Shown here: positions 36,587 through 46,113 of the stretch, piece by piece
Position numbering within the stretch: the first letter of the stretch is position 1
Layout of the letters: each line of letters starts with the position of its first letter
Assembly: GCF_023555055.1 (NCBI RefSeq)
Contig: NZ_JAMJPL010000001.1
Span: 248,001 to 312,000, forward strand
Source: Marinobacter sp. ATCH36
Lineage (GTDB): Bacteria > Pseudomonadota > Gammaproteobacteria > Pseudomonadales > Oleiphilaceae
Direction of reading: 5' to 3'
DNA: 64,000 nt
Made by a program: the position numbers and the translations under genes
The notes under the pieces: model-generated
What the model was told of the DNA's origin: nothing
The model's input: the letters and a program-made list of their open reading frames with translations, nothing else
Databases searched by the model: none

Positions 36587-37402
36587 TCAAATGTACAGAT
36601 TTTTGCGGGAGAAACGTTCCACCAAAGGCTGATAGGCAGACCCCAGCACCCGGTTAAGGGCATCTATGCCCCAGGCATCCGGCCCCACGAGAATGCGGGA
36701 TTCATTCTTCAGGATGCCCCTGATAATAATGTTGGCGGCTTTGTCGGGTGTTGTCATGGCGATTTTGTCGAAACCCTTGCGCTGGGCATCGGCATTCTCG
36801 GATTTTCCAATGCGGGCCGAATTGGCAATATTGGTTCGGATACCGCCAGGGTGCACGCAGCTTACGGCCACCGGCTGCTTTTCCAGTTTCATTTCCTGGC
36901 GTAACGATTCGGTAAAACCGCGAACCGCAAACTTGGCCGCGTTGTAGGCGCTCTGCTTGGGCACCCCGATCAATCCGAACACGCTGGAGATGTTCACCAC
37001 ATGGCCATCCCCGGACGCAATCAAATGCGGCAGGAACGCGCGTGTGCCGTGAGCCACGCCCCAGAAGTCGATGTCCATGATCCATTTGAAGTCTTCATCG
37101 GTCATTTCCCGGACACTGCATGACAAGGCCACACCGGCATTGTTGATAACCAGATTCACTTGCCCGAAATCACTTGCCACCTGCTCGGCGTGAGCATAGA
37201 TCGCGTCGCGGTCGGACACATCCAGACGGTAGGTTCTGACTTCGGCGATGCTGCATTGCTCCGCAGTTTCGGCAAGGCCTACTTCGTTAACGTCCGACAG
37301 CGCCAGCCGGCAACCCTTTGTCGCCAAAGCCAAGGCCACAGCCCGGCCAATACCGGAACCCGCGCCAGTAACCACTGCTACCCTGTTGTTCAGATCCTTC
37401 AT
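36587..37402 (-). CDS. Short-chain dehydrogenase/reductase
   Basis: A 271-residue classical SDR with TGAGSGIG (cofactor binding, near residue 12), NNAGVA, catalytic Ser in NISSVFG and the active-site YNAAK. It reduces or oxidises a carbonyl/alcohol with NAD(P)H; the substrate is unknown, though similar Marinobacter SDRs are linked to fatty aldehyde or lipid metabolism. The ATG chosen (MKDLNNRVAVVTG) gives the normal family start; an in-frame ATG 12 codons upstream exists. Divergent from nfeD. Confidence 0.85.
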   Translation of the reverse strand: MKDLNNRVAVVTGAGSGIGRAVALALATKGCRLALSDVNEVGLAETAEQCSIAEVRTYRLDVSDRDAIYAHAEQVASDFGQVNLVINNAGVALSCSVREMTDEDFKWIMDIDFWGVAHGTRAFLPHLIASGDGHVVNISSVFGLIGVPKQSAYNAAKFAVRGFTESLRQEMKLEKQPVAVSCVHPGGIRTNIANSARIGKSENADAQRKGFDKIAMTTPDKAANIIIRGILKNESRILVGPDAWGIDALNRVLGSAYQPLVERFSRKNLYI

Positions 37403-37580
37403 CGTCGATGGCCTCTTATTATGCGATGGGTTGCTCACTTTAACAGGTGTCGGGCCAGGGGATATGGCAATAATGCAGGCCTGACCGGGGCAGCAGAGCC
37501 AGTTTCTGTGACCCGTGCGTCGATGAAAGGGTACAATTGCCCGCTTTGATCATTTATCTGTCACTAACGGGTGTTTCTGT

Positions 37581-38039
37581 ATGGAATGGAGTCTCACACA
37601 TTTCTGGCTGATTCTCGCCCTCGTGCTGAGCCTCGCGGAGCTGACGTCCGGTGTTTTGGTCTTACTGGCACTGGGCATTGCGGCTGCGCTGACGGCACTG
37701 CTGACGTTTCTGGGTGCACCTTTCGAGTGGCAGCTGGTAGGTATGGGCGTGTTCTCGGGCATTCTGGTGCCAGTTGCCATTCGCTGGATCAAGCCACGGT
37801 TTTCCCCCAAAGGCGTGGCTTACGGAACCACCGGCACAGGGGTGGAGCAGGGCAAGCACTACCGGACGCTGAAACGGGATTTTGACAGCGCCAGCGGCAT
37901 CAAGGTCAACGGCGATTTCTATCGCCTGCGCACCAGCGATACCGGCATGATCGAATTGCCGGAAGGTACAGAGGTCATTTTCGAACGTTTTGACGGCACC
38001 ACTGCCGTTGTCCACACGATCAATCACAAGGAGCAGTAA
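37581..38039 (+). CDS. NfeD-family membrane protein
   Basis: A 152-residue protein with two or three hydrophobic segments (about 5-75) and a C-terminal OB-fold beta-barrel (about 85-150, NGDFYRLRTSDTGMIELPEGTEV). Short NfeD proteins pair with SPFH/stomatin proteins and are thought to help organise membrane microdomains. Here the SPFH gene follows 2 nt after the stop, supporting a conserved two-gene unit. Confidence 0.88.
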   Translation: MEWSLTHFWLILALVLSLAELTSGVLVLLALGIAAALTALLTFLGAPFEWQLVGMGVFSGILVPVAIRWIKPRFSPKGVAYGTTGTGVEQGKHYRTLKRDFDSASGIKVNGDFYRLRTSDTGMIELPEGTEVIFERFDGTTAVVHTINHKEQ

Positions 38040-38041
38040 AC

Positions 38042-39076
38042 ATGGAATCGGTTATTTCCCCCGGGCTGGTGATCAGCCTCGTATTAGTGATCATTGGTGT
38101 TTTCATTATTGCCAAGGGCCTGGTTATCGTGCGCCAGTCCGAGGTAATGGTTATCGAACGATTGGGTTCGTTCAATCGCGTACTGGAAAGCGGCGTGAAC
38201 ATCATCATTCCGTTCATTGAGCGCCCACGCGCCATTATCATGACCCGCTATGTACGCATGGGTGACGAATATCACCCCAGCAGCAGCTTCGAAACCCGCA
38301 TCGACCGCCGCGAGACGGTGATGGACTTTCCCGGCCAACCAGTGGTAACCACGGATAACGTCACCGTGAACATCAATGGCGCGCTCTATTATCAGATTAT
38401 CGACCCGCGTCGTGCGGTGTATGAGGTGGCCAACATGAGCCAGGCTGTGGAAGTGTTGGCGAAAACCACCCTGCGCTCGGTGGTGGGCAAGATGGAACTG
38501 GACAAGTTGTTTGAATCCCGCAGCGAAGTAAACAACGCAATCCAGGCGGAAATGGAAGAAGCCGCCTCCAAATGGGGGGTCAAGCTCACTCGCGTTGAAG
38601 TCCAGGACATCAGCATGCCAGAGGAAGTTGAAGAGGCTATGCGTCTGCAGATGGCCGCCGAGCGCAAGCGTCGCGCCACGGTAACCGAGGCGGAAGGTGA
38701 AAAGTCCGCAGCCATCGCCATGGCCCAGGGCCAGCGCGAATCGGCCATCCTCAATGCCGAGGGTGACAAGGAGTCCGCCATCCTGCGCGCCCAGGGTGAG
38801 CAGGAGTCGATCCGCCTGGTGTTGAGTGCCATGGGTGATACCGAGGAGAACAAGCAGACGGTTATCGGTTACCTGCTGGGCCAGAGCTATATCAAGGTGT
38901 TGCCGAATATGGCGAAGGACGGCGAGCGCGTTTTCGTGCCTTACGAATCCTCCGCCCTGCTGGGCTCCATGGGCATGTTCCGGGAACTGGCCGGCAGCCC
39001 TGAAGACATCGTACGCCAGAGCGTGAAGCAGGACGGCCTGCGCGGTGGCATGGTGGCATCAGCTGGCAACAGCTGA
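38042..39076 (+). CDS. SPFH/Band 7 (stomatin, QmcA-like) protein
   Basis: A 344-residue protein with one N-terminal membrane helix (about 8-32), an SPFH domain (about 35-200, VIERLGSFNRVLESGVN ...), an Ala/Glu-rich coiled coil (EAEGEKSAAIAMAQGQ ...) and a short C-terminal region. Such proteins form large membrane-attached oligomers that affect membrane protein turnover. Translated from an AAGGAG site 2 nt after nfeD. Convergent with yfbR. Confidence 0.9.
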   Translation: MESVISPGLVISLVLVIIGVFIIAKGLVIVRQSEVMVIERLGSFNRVLESGVNIIIPFIERPRAIIMTRYVRMGDEYHPSSSFETRIDRRETVMDFPGQPVVTTDNVTVNINGALYYQIIDPRRAVYEVANMSQAVEVLAKTTLRSVVGKMELDKLFESRSEVNNAIQAEMEEAASKWGVKLTRVEVQDISMPEEVEEAMRLQMAAERKRRATVTEAEGEKSAAIAMAQGQRESAILNAEGDKESAILRAQGEQESIRLVLSAMGDTEENKQTVIGYLLGQSYIKVLPNMAKDGERVFVPYESSALLGSMGMFRELAGSPEDIVRQSVKQDGLRGGMVASAGNS

Positions 39077-39104
39077 TGCCCTTCAAAGGCAGTCTCGACC
39101 ACTG

Positions 39105-39704
39105 TCAGCCTTGACCAAGCAGGTTGTCGAGTGGCTGCTGGTAACCCGGCGCAAACACCTCCAGAAAGTACATCACTTCCGGCAGGGCATCTTCCTCCAG
39201 CTTTTTGAGGATGTGGCCTGCAGCTGGCTCGAACTCCTTGTTACCCGCCTGCATCTCCGCCTCGCATTTCAGCAATGCCGATAGCCGGTCAGCTGCCTTG
39301 ATCAGCTCCTGTTCTTCGGCTGTCCAACGGGACTCACGAATATAGGGAGCAAATTCGTCACGAAGATCCTCAGGTAGCAGGGCCAGCAGCTCCGCTTCTG
39401 CCTTGTGTTCTATATCTCCGAACGCTTCGCGCATCACTGTGGAGTGGTATTTGACCGGTGTCGGCATATCCCCTGTGATGACCTCTGTGGCATCGTGATA
39501 AAGCGCTGCGGCGGCAATCCGGTCAACATTGACCTTGCCACCAAAGTGCCTGTTGCGAATGATGGCGAGAGCGTGGGCAAGGGTTGCTACTTCCCAGGAA
39601 TGGGTGGCAACGTTCTCTTCAATGGCGTTACGCATCAATCCCCAGCGTTTGATCCAGCGAAGTCGGGAGACATAGGCAAAAAAATGGCTTAGAGGGCGGC
39701 TCAT
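39105..39704 (-). CDS. yfbR: 5'-deoxynucleotidase YfbR-like (HD domain)
   Basis: A 199-residue HD-domain phosphohydrolase that removes phosphate from deoxyribonucleoside 5'-monophosphates. Metal ligands are visible in NVATHSWEVA, ALYHDATEVITGDMPTPVKY and the later IKAADRLSALLKC. Length and motif order match E. coli YfbR. Cytoplasmic, role in dNTP pool balance. A stand-alone gene between convergent and divergent neighbours. Confidence 0.9.
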   Translation of the reverse strand: MSRPLSHFFAYVSRLRWIKRWGLMRNAIEENVATHSWEVATLAHALAIIRNRHFGGKVNVDRIAAAALYHDATEVITGDMPTPVKYHSTVMREAFGDIEHKAEAELLALLPEDLRDEFAPYIRESRWTAEEQELIKAADRLSALLKCEAEMQAGNKEFEPAAGHILKKLEEDALPEVMYFLEVFAPGYQQPLDNLLGQG

Positions 39705-39810
39705 AGAGGCTTCCCGTTTTGCATGAGTTTATAATTGGCCTCTACTGGCACTGAGGCATCAATGCTAATCTGAATATACGTTCACCTTTTACCAGAGTGG
39801 AATCACAATC

Positions 39811-40623
39811 TTGAACCTCAGAGGCCTGTTGAAAACCGCTCTTCTGCTTCTCTCCCTTCCGGTAACCCTGGGGTTATCAGTCAGTGCCTCATCGGAGACA
39901 GAGATTACCGTCGGCGTATATGATTTCCCACCCGTAGCCGCTATACGTGACAACAGCAGGTTAAACGGATTGCTGGGCGATCTTCTTGCCGAGATGGAAT
40001 CCACTCACCAGGACATCTCGTTTCGTATCGTACACACCTCTCCCAAACGCAGGCACCTGGATTTTGAAGCCGGGTTGTACGACGTCATTTTCTTCGAGAG
40101 CCTGGATTGGGGCTGGGAATCCCGACCCATTGAGGCCACGCACCCGGTGTTGAGTGACGAGGACGTTTATGTAGCCCTGAAAAAGCCCGGCCGGGACCAG
40201 AGGTTTTTCGACAATATAACCGACCGGAGGATTGCGGCCATTTCAGGATACCACTATGGCTTCGCCGGTCTGTCTACAAACGATGCGGAACTGGAAAAGC
40301 GCTTCCAGGTCGAGTTCTCTCAAAGCCACGAACGCAACCTGAAGCTGATTAAAGCCGACCGTCCATCAGTGGCGGAAGTAGCCGTTATCAGCCACGCCTA
40401 TCTTCGTGTGCATCTGGAGCGAAACCCGGAGGACAAGGACCGGTTCCTGGTGTCCGATATGGCCGACCAGATGTATTTGCTCCGCATCCTGACCCGGGAA
40501 GATGGCCCGGTATCTGCCGAAACACTTGAACAACTGCTGTCACCAATAATTCAGGATGGGCGTTACCAGCAGATGGTTGAGCGCCACGGGCTTCAGATAC
40601 CGCCTGAGCTGCCCGGATATTGA
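39811..40623 (+). CDS. Periplasmic solute-binding protein (amino-acid type, family 3-like)
   Basis: A 270-residue protein with a signal peptide (LLKTALLLLSLPVTLG ending near SAS) and a type 2 periplasmic-binding fold (EITVGVYDFPPVAAIRDN start, AAISGYHYGF hinge region). No permease or ATPase gene is near, so it may be an orphan binding protein or a sensor-like PBP2 protein as common in marine gammaproteobacteria. The start is TTG with AGTGGAA upstream; no ATG fits a complete signal peptide. Confidence 0.68.
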   Translation: MNLRGLLKTALLLLSLPVTLGLSVSASSETEITVGVYDFPPVAAIRDNSRLNGLLGDLLAEMESTHQDISFRIVHTSPKRRHLDFEAGLYDVIFFESLDWGWESRPIEATHPVLSDEDVYVALKKPGRDQRFFDNITDRRIAAISGYHYGFAGLSTNDAELEKRFQVEFSQSHERNLKLIKADRPSVAEVAVISHAYLRVHLERNPEDKDRFLVSDMADQMYLLRILTREDGPVSAETLEQLLSPIIQDGRYQQMVERHGLQIPPELPGY

Positions 40624-40634
40624 CACCGGGAGCG

Positions 40635-43562
40635 TCAACGGGCGTCCAGCTCAAAGCCAATCGTAACCTTGCCGTCCTCATTGGCACTTGCATCACGCAC
40701 GGGGTCCAGCAGGAACAGCTGGCTCTCGGGCACTTCGTAGCTTTCCAGCATTTGCCGGCGTAGCCAAACCCCTCGTGCAGCGGCCAGGTTGTCAAGTGCT
40801 TCGGGGGACAGATCAATATCTGTAACCAGCCTTTCCACCAACGCCCGTTCCCATTCTTCCTGGCTGATCTCGCCGTTCTCCCCGGCAGTGTCATTCCGGA
40901 AAGCCGCCAGCGGAGCAACATAGTCAGAGCTGGCGTAAGCCTGCTCCAGGCGCGGGATACGCTCAGACGCCGAAGTAGCTTCAGCGATACCCAGCTGATC
41001 GAACAGTTGCTGTTGTCTCAGTCCAATGGCATCGGCTTCTGGTGAAACCGCACCACGCACCTTCAGCACCAACGCCGGGCGGTCATTGAGCGCTGACCCT
41101 AAGGCCTCCAATTTAACGTTTTCGCCTTCGGCCAATGCGACCTGACCGGGCTCGAAGCTGATACTGCCCAGGTCTTCTCCCGAAAGTCCAGCCAGATCCG
41201 CTATCGAACCCAGCATGCTGAACGGTGATGTCGCGGCTTTTGCAACCAGGTCGACGAAGGCTTTCATGACCACCTGACCAACACTGAAATCCGGGCTGTC
41301 GAGGTCACCACTAACCGGAAGATCGATATCGATAACCCCCTTCCTGTCTCTCAGCAGTGCCAGTCCGAGCTTGACTGGCGCGCTGACCGCGTCATCGCTG
41401 GCTACTGCTTCGCCAAGCTCGAGACGGTCCAGTACCACACTGTTGCCGGCATCAATGGTGGTACCGGTAAATTCGTAATCGAGGTCAAGGTTCAGTTTTC
41501 CGCTGTCGACCCCATAGCCAAGGTAGCGGCCAAAGTAAGGCGATAAGGTGGGCAGGGAAAGATTTTCCATAGTCAGCTTGAGCTCACTGGTTTCGTCGGT
41601 TCCCAGAGTCCCCAGGGAACCATCAAGTGTCATGCTGGCCACCTCTCCAACGCGGCCCTGGATTGATACCTTTCCCTGCTGCGGTGAGATATTGCTCAAG
41701 CCGGTTACGGAGCCACGCAGCTGATCCAGGCGGGTGGTAAAGGTTGGTTCAATGGTTCTATCCGTGTAGGAAATGGCACCTTCTTCCAGCATTAACTGCC
41801 CGATTCGGAAAATAAACTGAGACTCGCTGTCCTCCACAGAGGACTTTTCATCCTCCGCTGGCGCCTCTCCCCCCGAATCTTCCGAAGATGATGACTGTGT
41901 GATGCGCTGAAGGTTGTGTACACCATCGCCCTCACGAACCACATTGAATGCCGGACCCGCCAGGGTAATGGTTCCGATCTCCAGCCGTGCCGGCGCCACA
42001 TTGTACTCCACCGGTTCCAGGCGCAGAGTCTGCCAGCCAATCAGCCTCTCATCGCTATTCCCCAGCCGGGCATCCAGCGATGTTACTTCACCGGTGCCGC
42101 TGAAGGTGCCAGTCAACGGATCCTGCTGTTGGTCCAGATCCAGGTTTCCATCCACATTCAGACGGCCATCTCTGACATCCAGATTCGCCATTTCGCTGAT
42201 ATAGGCACCAAACTGGGCAAGAACGATGTCGGAACCGGCGATTCCAGCTTCCAGTGTAAACGGCGCCAGGGTGGTCTGGCCGTTGAACACGAGACGGCCA
42301 CCATCTCCCAGGGTAGCGTCAGCCTTATAGTTAACCGGGTCTTCCAGTTGATGGGAGAGCTCGTCAACACTGACATTCAGATCCTCTAACGACAGATCCG
42401 CCGCGGTCTGCAACTGTTCATCGCGCCAGTTTATAGAGCCCTTGCCCAGCTCCACGCCAGCCACCGACCAGCGGAAAGCCATGTCATTGCCTGCCGAATC
42501 ATCCGCCGTCTCAGCTTCATCACCTTGCTGAAACGGCTCAAGCAGGTTGATCGACCCTGCCTTATCGCGATGCAGTGACAGGTTCAGACCATCAATGTTG
42601 ACGGTTCCAGTGGCGGCTTCACGGCTGTTCAGGCCGAACTGTATATCGCCGATACGGATGCTCTGCGTGGTGAGCAATTCGTCATCGCTATCAGCCAGGC
42701 CAAGGTCCAGATTTTCAATGCTCAGCTGGCCATTGGAGGTGCTCAGGAAAAGCTCGTCGGCGGACTGCAGCTCATATTCGGAGCTTACAGTCAGACTGCC
42801 ATCGCGAAGCCGGTAAGGAAGATAGGGTTTGAGGAAATGCTGAAGCGTGGCGTGGGTCACACCACCCAGCTTGATAAACCCCTTGGAATAAAGGGGAGAA
42901 ATGCTCAGATCCCCTTCCCATTCGATGGTCTGGCTGTCGACCGCTGCCAACAGGTAGTAATCGCTATCGGCATCGTCCCGGGGCCAGGTGGCCAGATCAT
43001 TGAGTGCAAGATCCAGAGGTGTCACCCGGAACTCCTCCTGACCCTGCCGACTGAAATCCCGGAACAGCAGCTCACCCCCGGCGACTCTTACCCGGTGAAA
43101 GTGCAGGCGAAGCGGCTCCCCGGACGCACTCTCGTCAGTGGTCGTTTCTTCCGCCGGCGGATTGTTTGCCTGCCAGTCGATGGCAAAATTCACGCTGTAG
43201 TCTTCCAGCAGGTCCAGACGGATATAGGGTTCTTCCAGTTCAATGTTCTGTAACGCAACAACGCCGGTTACCAGCCGCCAGACCCCAAGATTCGTGTACA
43301 GGCGATCGAAGGCGACAACACGCTCACCGTCACTGTCGTTTGCCGTCAGATTCACAACGGCAACGCTCATGGTGAAGGGATTCACGCGGATGTTTTCCAC
43401 CTCCGCCTGCCACCCCATGCGCTGCTCCAGCCTTTTCGGCAGTGTCCGTTCCAGCCACCATGGCAGCCCCACGAACCCGACCAGGGCATAAATCACGACC
43501 AGGGCCAGTACAACGACCGAGATATTTCTGGCAGACAATCGTCGAGTCCGATTTGCAACCAC
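40635..43562 (-). CDS. DUF748 domain-containing, AsmA-like protein
   Basis: A 975-residue protein with one N-terminal membrane helix (NISVVVLALVVIYALVGFVG, about 13-32) and a very long, beta-rich periplasmic part with repeated SxxNIxxxxxxG-type strands, characteristic of DUF748/AsmA-related proteins. These are thought to form long grooves that help lipid transport or outer-membrane assembly between membranes. An acidic, Ser/Glu-rich insert lies near residues 550-580. The C-terminal 120 residues are helical and charged. No linked gene suggests a specific substrate. Confidence 0.82.
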   Translation of the reverse strand: MVANRTRRLSARNISVVVLALVVIYALVGFVGLPWWLERTLPKRLEQRMGWQAEVENIRVNPFTMSVAVVNLTANDSDGERVVAFDRLYTNLGVWRLVTGVVALQNIELEEPYIRLDLLEDYSVNFAIDWQANNPPAEETTTDESASGEPLRLHFHRVRVAGGELLFRDFSRQGQEEFRVTPLDLALNDLATWPRDDADSDYYLLAAVDSQTIEWEGDLSISPLYSKGFIKLGGVTHATLQHFLKPYLPYRLRDGSLTVSSEYELQSADELFLSTSNGQLSIENLDLGLADSDDELLTTQSIRIGDIQFGLNSREAATGTVNIDGLNLSLHRDKAGSINLLEPFQQGDEAETADDSAGNDMAFRWSVAGVELGKGSINWRDEQLQTAADLSLEDLNVSVDELSHQLEDPVNYKADATLGDGGRLVFNGQTTLAPFTLEAGIAGSDIVLAQFGAYISEMANLDVRDGRLNVDGNLDLDQQQDPLTGTFSGTGEVTSLDARLGNSDERLIGWQTLRLEPVEYNVAPARLEIGTITLAGPAFNVVREGDGVHNLQRITQSSSSEDSGGEAPAEDEKSSVEDSESQFIFRIGQLMLEEGAISYTDRTIEPTFTTRLDQLRGSVTGLSNISPQQGKVSIQGRVGEVASMTLDGSLGTLGTDETSELKLTMENLSLPTLSPYFGRYLGYGVDSGKLNLDLDYEFTGTTIDAGNSVVLDRLELGEAVASDDAVSAPVKLGLALLRDRKGVIDIDLPVSGDLDSPDFSVGQVVMKAFVDLVAKAATSPFSMLGSIADLAGLSGEDLGSISFEPGQVALAEGENVKLEALGSALNDRPALVLKVRGAVSPEADAIGLRQQQLFDQLGIAEATSASERIPRLEQAYASSDYVAPLAAFRNDTAGENGEISQEEWERALVERLVTDIDLSPEALDNLAAARGVWLRRQMLESYEVPESQLFLLDPVRDASANEDGKVTIGFELDAR

Positions 43563-43741
43563 CCTGTTCTCCTTGTTGGTTATCAGTGACGGGCACGGCC
43601 CAGCTCACATCAGTTTAACAAGGATAGTCCGCAAGTAACGGTTTTGTCAGCCAGATGCCCCGGTAGACTGACAAGGCGCAGTGAACCCGATATTCTGTCC
43701 CGATCGTATCAAACAACGAATTCCCTAAACAGGTAACTCCA

Positions 43742-44377
43742 ATGGACATTGGCGATATGCGCCGCGACTTCGAGAGCGAAGGCCTCGATCGCGACGCTCT
43801 CGATAACAACCCGATCAGGCAGTTCCAGACCTGGTTCGGCGATGCCCGTGAGGCAGGCATTCTTGAACCCAATGCTATGTCACTGGCCACTAGCGGCAAT
43901 GACGGTATGCCAGACATACGGACCGTACTGCTGAAATATTTCGATGAAACCGGTTTCGTGTTCTACACCAATTATGGCAGCCGTAAGGCCAGGGAGCTGG
44001 CCGAGAACCCGAAAGCGGCCCTGCTGTTTCCCTGGATAGGCCTTAACCGCCAGGTGCGTATACAGGGCACGGTTGAAAAAGTGAGCAAAACCGAATCACT
44101 GCGTTACTTTGCCTCCCGCCCACGGGGTAGCCAGATCGGTGCCTGGGTGTCGGAACAGAGCAAGGCAATCACCTCCAGGGGGCTGCTGGAACAGAAGGTT
44201 GCAGAGATGAAGCGCCGGTTCAGCGAGGGCGAGATCCCGCTACCGGATTTCTGGGGTGGTTACCGCGTGGTGCCGGAACGGATCGAGTTCTGGCAAGGCA
44301 GGCCAAGCCGGCTGCATGACCGGTTTGAGTACGTCCAAAAGGACAACGGGTGGATCATTGACCGGCTCCAGCCCTGA
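43742..44377 (+). CDS. pdxH: Pyridoxamine 5'-phosphate oxidase
   Basis: A 211-residue FMN enzyme making pyridoxal 5'-phosphate from PNP or PMP. Signature stretches DNNPIRQFQTWFGDA, RTVLLKYFDETGFVFYTNYGSRKA, RQVRIQGTVEKVS and the C-terminal WGGYRVVPERIEFWQG and RLHDR motifs are intact, with full E. coli-like length. The PPTase gene begins within the last codons, so they form an operon. Cytoplasmic. Confidence 0.95.
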   Translation: MDIGDMRRDFESEGLDRDALDNNPIRQFQTWFGDAREAGILEPNAMSLATSGNDGMPDIRTVLLKYFDETGFVFYTNYGSRKARELAENPKAALLFPWIGLNRQVRIQGTVEKVSKTESLRYFASRPRGSQIGAWVSEQSKAITSRGLLEQKVAEMKRRFSEGEIPLPDFWGGYRVVPERIEFWQGRPSRLHDRFEYVQKDNGWIIDRLQP

Positions 44378-45107
44378 CTCGGCCCCCATCGTCTGGCTGT
44401 GCCGGGAACCGGCTTCACTGGAGCAACAGGTACCTGGCTGGCTGACTGCCTTCGAGCAGACCTCCGTTGCCGGTTTCGAAGGCCTGCGGCGCAGGGAATA
44501 TCTGTGCAGCCGCTGGCTGATTCGCCAGGCACTGGCAGGTACATCCGGCACCGCCGCAAGTGAATGTCGCCCCATCGACGGGCGGCCGGTTTGCTCTGAA
44601 CATCCACCGGGGTGGCACCTGTCCCTGAGCCACAGCCACGGGCTGTCAGCGTGTGCGGTGTCGGCTAAGCCAGGCCTGGGTCTGGACATCGAGCCCTGTA
44701 GCCGCCACCCACACTGGCAGAAAGTGGTTCGGCGATGGTTCACCCCCAGTGAACAAGACTGGCTGCTCAACGCCAACCGCTGCGAAAACTTCCTCAAGGT
44801 CTGGACCCTGAAGGAAGCCTGGCTTAAGGCAACCGGTCGCGGTATCGCAGGAAATTTGCAGACTCTCGAAGTGACCCCTGATTTCCGGTTATTCGGTGAC
44901 CGAAATGACGAAAGCTGGATGGCGTCGGCAGGCCAGGTCGGCGATTTCCTGGTGGCGCTAGTCTACCATCAGCACGGGCCGTCGCTGCCCGTCGGCTATC
45001 TGCTCCAGACACCTGACGAACCTTTAGAGGCAGGCCAGCGTGCCGGGCCCATTGCCCAGGTGAACTGGCTGCTTCACAATCCCGTGATCATCCGCAAGCA
45101 GGAGTGA
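44358..45107 (+). CDS. 4'-phosphopantetheinyl transferase superfamily protein (Sfp type)
   Basis: A 249-residue enzyme that attaches the phosphopantetheine arm to carrier proteins. Motifs: GLDIEPCSR (Mg/CoA site, about residue 113) and FLKVWTLKEAWLKATGRG (about 145). The chosen TTG, just after GGTGG and overlapping the pdxH end by 20 nt, begins the family-like part (SAPIVWLCREPASLEQQV); the frame is open further upstream but entirely over pdxH. The likely carrier is unknown: no PKS, NRPS or siderophore gene is here. Confidence 0.8.
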   Translation: MTGSSPDSAPIVWLCREPASLEQQVPGWLTAFEQTSVAGFEGLRRREYLCSRWLIRQALAGTSGTAASECRPIDGRPVCSEHPPGWHLSLSHSHGLSACAVSAKPGLGLDIEPCSRHPHWQKVVRRWFTPSEQDWLLNANRCENFLKVWTLKEAWLKATGRGIAGNLQTLEVTPDFRLFGDRNDESWMASAGQVGDFLVALVYHQHGPSLPVGYLLQTPDEPLEAGQRAGPIAQVNWLLHNPVIIRKQE

Positions 45108-45109
45108 TA

Positions 45110-45697
45110 ATGGAAGATCAGCAACGCTGCCCCTGGTGTGGCACCGATCCCCTCTATACGCATTACCACGATAATGTCTGGGGCAGGCCGGAATATGACG
45201 ACCTGGCACTGTTCGAAAAGCTTTGCCTGGACGGCCAGCAGGCCGGGCTTAGCTGGCTTACCATTCTGAAAAAACAGGAAAATTACCGGACAGCCTACGA
45301 CCACTTCGACCCGGAGCGCATCGTTCGTTACGACGACAGCAAAATTGATTCGCTGCTAAAAGACCGGGGTATTGTCCGCAACCGCCTGAAAGTGGAATCC
45401 ATTATCCGTAACGCCCGCGGGTATCTGGACCTCCAGGCGCAGGGCCACTCGTTCAGCAGTTTCCTGTGGTCTTTTGTAGACGGTAAGCCGGTGCAGAATC
45501 AATGGCAGCGCATAGAGCAGGTCCCAGTCTACACCCCGGAAGCGGAAGCCATGTCAAAGGCGCTGAAACAGAGGGGATTCAATTTCGTGGGTCCCACCAT
45601 CGTTTATGCGTTCATGCAGGCGGTAGGAATGGTGAATGACCACCTGACGAACTGCCCCCAGCACTCCGTATGCCGGGAACTGGCCGACAAGGTATGA
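45110..45697 (+). CDS. tag: DNA-3-methyladenine glycosylase I
   Basis: A 195-residue base-excision-repair glycosylase removing 3-methyladenine. Zinc ligands and signature CPWCGTDPLYTHYHDNVWG at the N-terminus and GLSWLTILKKQENYR near 45; the C-terminal Zn-binding tail includes HLTNCPQHSVC. Full length. The ATG has AGGAG 5 nt upstream, spanning the PPTase stop codon, so translation is coupled. Third gene of pdxH-PPTase-tag. Confidence 0.95.
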   Translation: MEDQQRCPWCGTDPLYTHYHDNVWGRPEYDDLALFEKLCLDGQQAGLSWLTILKKQENYRTAYDHFDPERIVRYDDSKIDSLLKDRGIVRNRLKVESIIRNARGYLDLQAQGHSFSSFLWSFVDGKPVQNQWQRIEQVPVYTPEAEAMSKALKQRGFNFVGPTIVYAFMQAVGMVNDHLTNCPQHSVCRELADKV

Positions 45698-45807
45698 ACC
45701 CTTGTTTTTCCTGCCCGCTCCAGGCCTCCTGTTGATCCCAAATGATCCATCGCTCGTAAGTTCGAGGGTAAAACTTCATACCTGCGCACGACTAAGAGAG
45801 CGAAACG

Positions 45808-46113
45808 GTGAGACTAACCCTGGAAGAACTCAGGCAAATGCCTGACCTGACCATCGGCCTGCTGGAAATAATCTCGCTGGAGGGCCAGCAATACATGGCC
45901 AGGATGGTAATCAACAACAAATACCATCTACTGTCCGATGCCAAGGGTAAGACGCAGTTATTCCGCAGCAGCTGGGAAATCCAGGATACCCTGGCAGCAT
46001 TCAATGTTGTATCTACAGAAGTCGTTCACCCGTCTGCCTATCATGAAATGATCGGCATGCAGCCGGCGGATCTCGAACCCATGAGAATACGGGTGCAGGG
46101 GCGCGACTCGTGA
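45808..46113 (+). CDS. Small conserved protein, DUF6482-like
   Basis: A 101-residue acidic, soluble protein (GTG start, MRLTLEELRQMPDLTIG). Its layout, with LEIISLEGQQYMARMVINNKYHLL and a C-terminal half that looks structured, resembles the DUF6482 family found in Pseudomonas and Marinobacter; the assignment is tentative and from memory of style only. Its stop overlaps the start of the next gene by 4 nt. Function unknown. Confidence 0.65.
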   Translation: MRLTLEELRQMPDLTIGLLEIISLEGQQYMARMVINNKYHLLSDAKGKTQLFRSSWEIQDTLAAFNVVSTEVVHPSAYHEMIGMQPADLEPMRIRVQGRDS

